This document shows, piece after piece, positions 63,546-64,000 of a stretch of DNA of 64,000 nucleotides. Under the pieces are notes generated by a model. It did not search any database, was not told the DNA's origin, and worked only from the letters and a program-made list of their open reading frames with translations. The position numbers and the translations under genes were made by a program. The DNA is taken from positions 1 through 64,000 of the forward strand of contig NZ_WUQY01000018.1 of assembly GCF_009829085.1 (NCBI RefSeq). The letters run 5' to 3'. Each line of letters opens with the position of its first letter. Positions within the stretch are counted from its first letter, which is position 1. This stretch comes from Sphingobacterium bovisgrunnientis (GTDB taxonomy: Bacteria > Bacteroidota > Bacteroidia > Sphingobacteriales > Sphingobacteriaceae).

Positions 63546-64000
63546 TATACTTAGCATAGAAAATGGGTAAAAATGAATGTATATTAAATAGAAACTTTCT
63601 ACCTAATATACATTCTAATATTATGATAATGACCTGTTTGAGTGGTAGATCATAAGATTTAAAAAACAATGAAGCTCATCTTATTCAACAAAATGCCGCA
63701 CAAAACGATTTTAATTCAAAACTCCAATCCACAATACAAACGAAATATTACTCAGAATTCTTGGGATTATTTCCTTCTTTGACATTTAATTTTTAACGAA
63801 TGAATGTAGTTATATATTTAGCCAAAATTACTAAGAGTGCTGTGTACAATACATTCATTATATTTATAGTCTAATCCTGAGAGTTATAATAAAACTGCAT
63901 ATTTTTTCCCAAAATGATAGTGGAATAATTTCCAATTCCAATTTTTCAATTTGAGTTTTTCGACGAGTCTTATCCATATATAGTACCGCAGTGATGACAG
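63546..64000. other. Terminal 455 bp without a recognisable gene
   Basis: A/T-rich DNA with no convincing ORF. It holds a hairpin at 63575-63615 after the OYE gene. The remainder shows no RNA gene, terminator or promoter that I can support, but may be the upstream region of a gene outside the window. Confidence 0.55.
63575..63615. terminator. Hairpin after the OYE gene
   Basis: A perfect 12-bp inverted repeat, GAATGTATATTA (63575-63586) and TAATATACATTC (63604-63615), has a 17-nt loop. It lacks a clear T-run and the stem is A/T-rich, so termination is possible rather than certain. Confidence 0.4.

Noticed and set aside
1..64000. tRNA, rRNA, CRISPR, prophage or IS elements
   Set aside because: None was recognised by eye: no regularly spaced direct repeats, transposase or integrase genes, or rRNA-like conserved stretches. 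A tRNAscan or Infernal run would be needed to exclude small RNAs.

Overview
The window is about 64 kb of low-GC DNA from the Bacteroidota, most likely a Sphingobacteriaceae-type organism. This is inferred from: periplasmic Gfo/Idh/MocA and DUF1080 sugar enzymes; GH43 and GH92 glycosidases; a large carboxypeptidase-regulatory/outer-membrane-barrel protein; DUF5606 and DUF6686 family proteins; few Shine-Dalgarno sequences; and promoter boxes of the Bacteroidota form TAnnTTTG. No rRNA, tRNA, CRISPR array, insertion sequence or phage was recognised. It reads as ordinary chromosome with a few accessory spots.

Layout. 0.2-4.5 kb: three-gene operon of exported sugar oxidoreductase, 3-keto-disaccharide hydrolase and sugar oxidoreductase. 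4.6-13.2 kb: housekeeping genes (cation efflux, PLP enzyme, glutamate dehydrogenase, sirtuin, an ATP-cone/nuclease fusion, tryptophanyl-tRNA synthetase, deoxynucleoside kinase). 13.3-20.1 kb: exported cyclophilin, SMC, a small coiled-coil protein and an M13 peptidase. 20.2-23.1 kb: an overlapping three-gene operon (degenerate YgjP-like protein, small Cys protein, MpaB/Lcp-type haem oxygenase) running tail-to-tail into radC. 23.2-31.3 kb: cyclophilin, DUF5606, TraB/GumN, exported hydrolase, dihaem cytochrome, and sbcD-sbcC. 31.4-37.1 kb: GH43 arabinanase, outer-membrane barrel plus large exported protein, and a sensor kinase broken by one frameshift. 37.3-40.2 kb: NEW3 protein with an ABC-2 exporter. 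40.2-47.6 kb (minus strand): GH92 mannosidase, quinone oxidoreductase, outer-membrane receptor, ferritin, DUF6686. 47.7-50.9 kb: a copper-type cluster (small Cys protein, MbnP, MbnH-like dihaem enzyme, outer-membrane barrel). 50.9-58.1 kb: SRPBCC, pyrE, Nudix, FMN reductase, DUF3810, nucleoid-associated protein, HDAC-like deacetylase, YceH and a Ycf48-like protein. 58.1-60.3 kb: an accessory spot where palindromic repeats and an imperfect inverted repeat flank one OLD-family ATPase/TOPRIM nuclease. 60.4-63.5 kb: oligoendopeptidase F and an Old-Yellow-Enzyme oxidoreductase. The last 455 bases hold no recognisable gene.

The strongest leads are the MbnP/MbnH copper cluster, the bracketed solitary OLD nuclease, the operon built on a YgjP-like protein that has lost its HExxH site, the split histidine kinase, and several promoter boxes placed only 4-6 nt before start codons (possible leaderless mRNAs). 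All functions come from reading motifs by eye; no database search was run.
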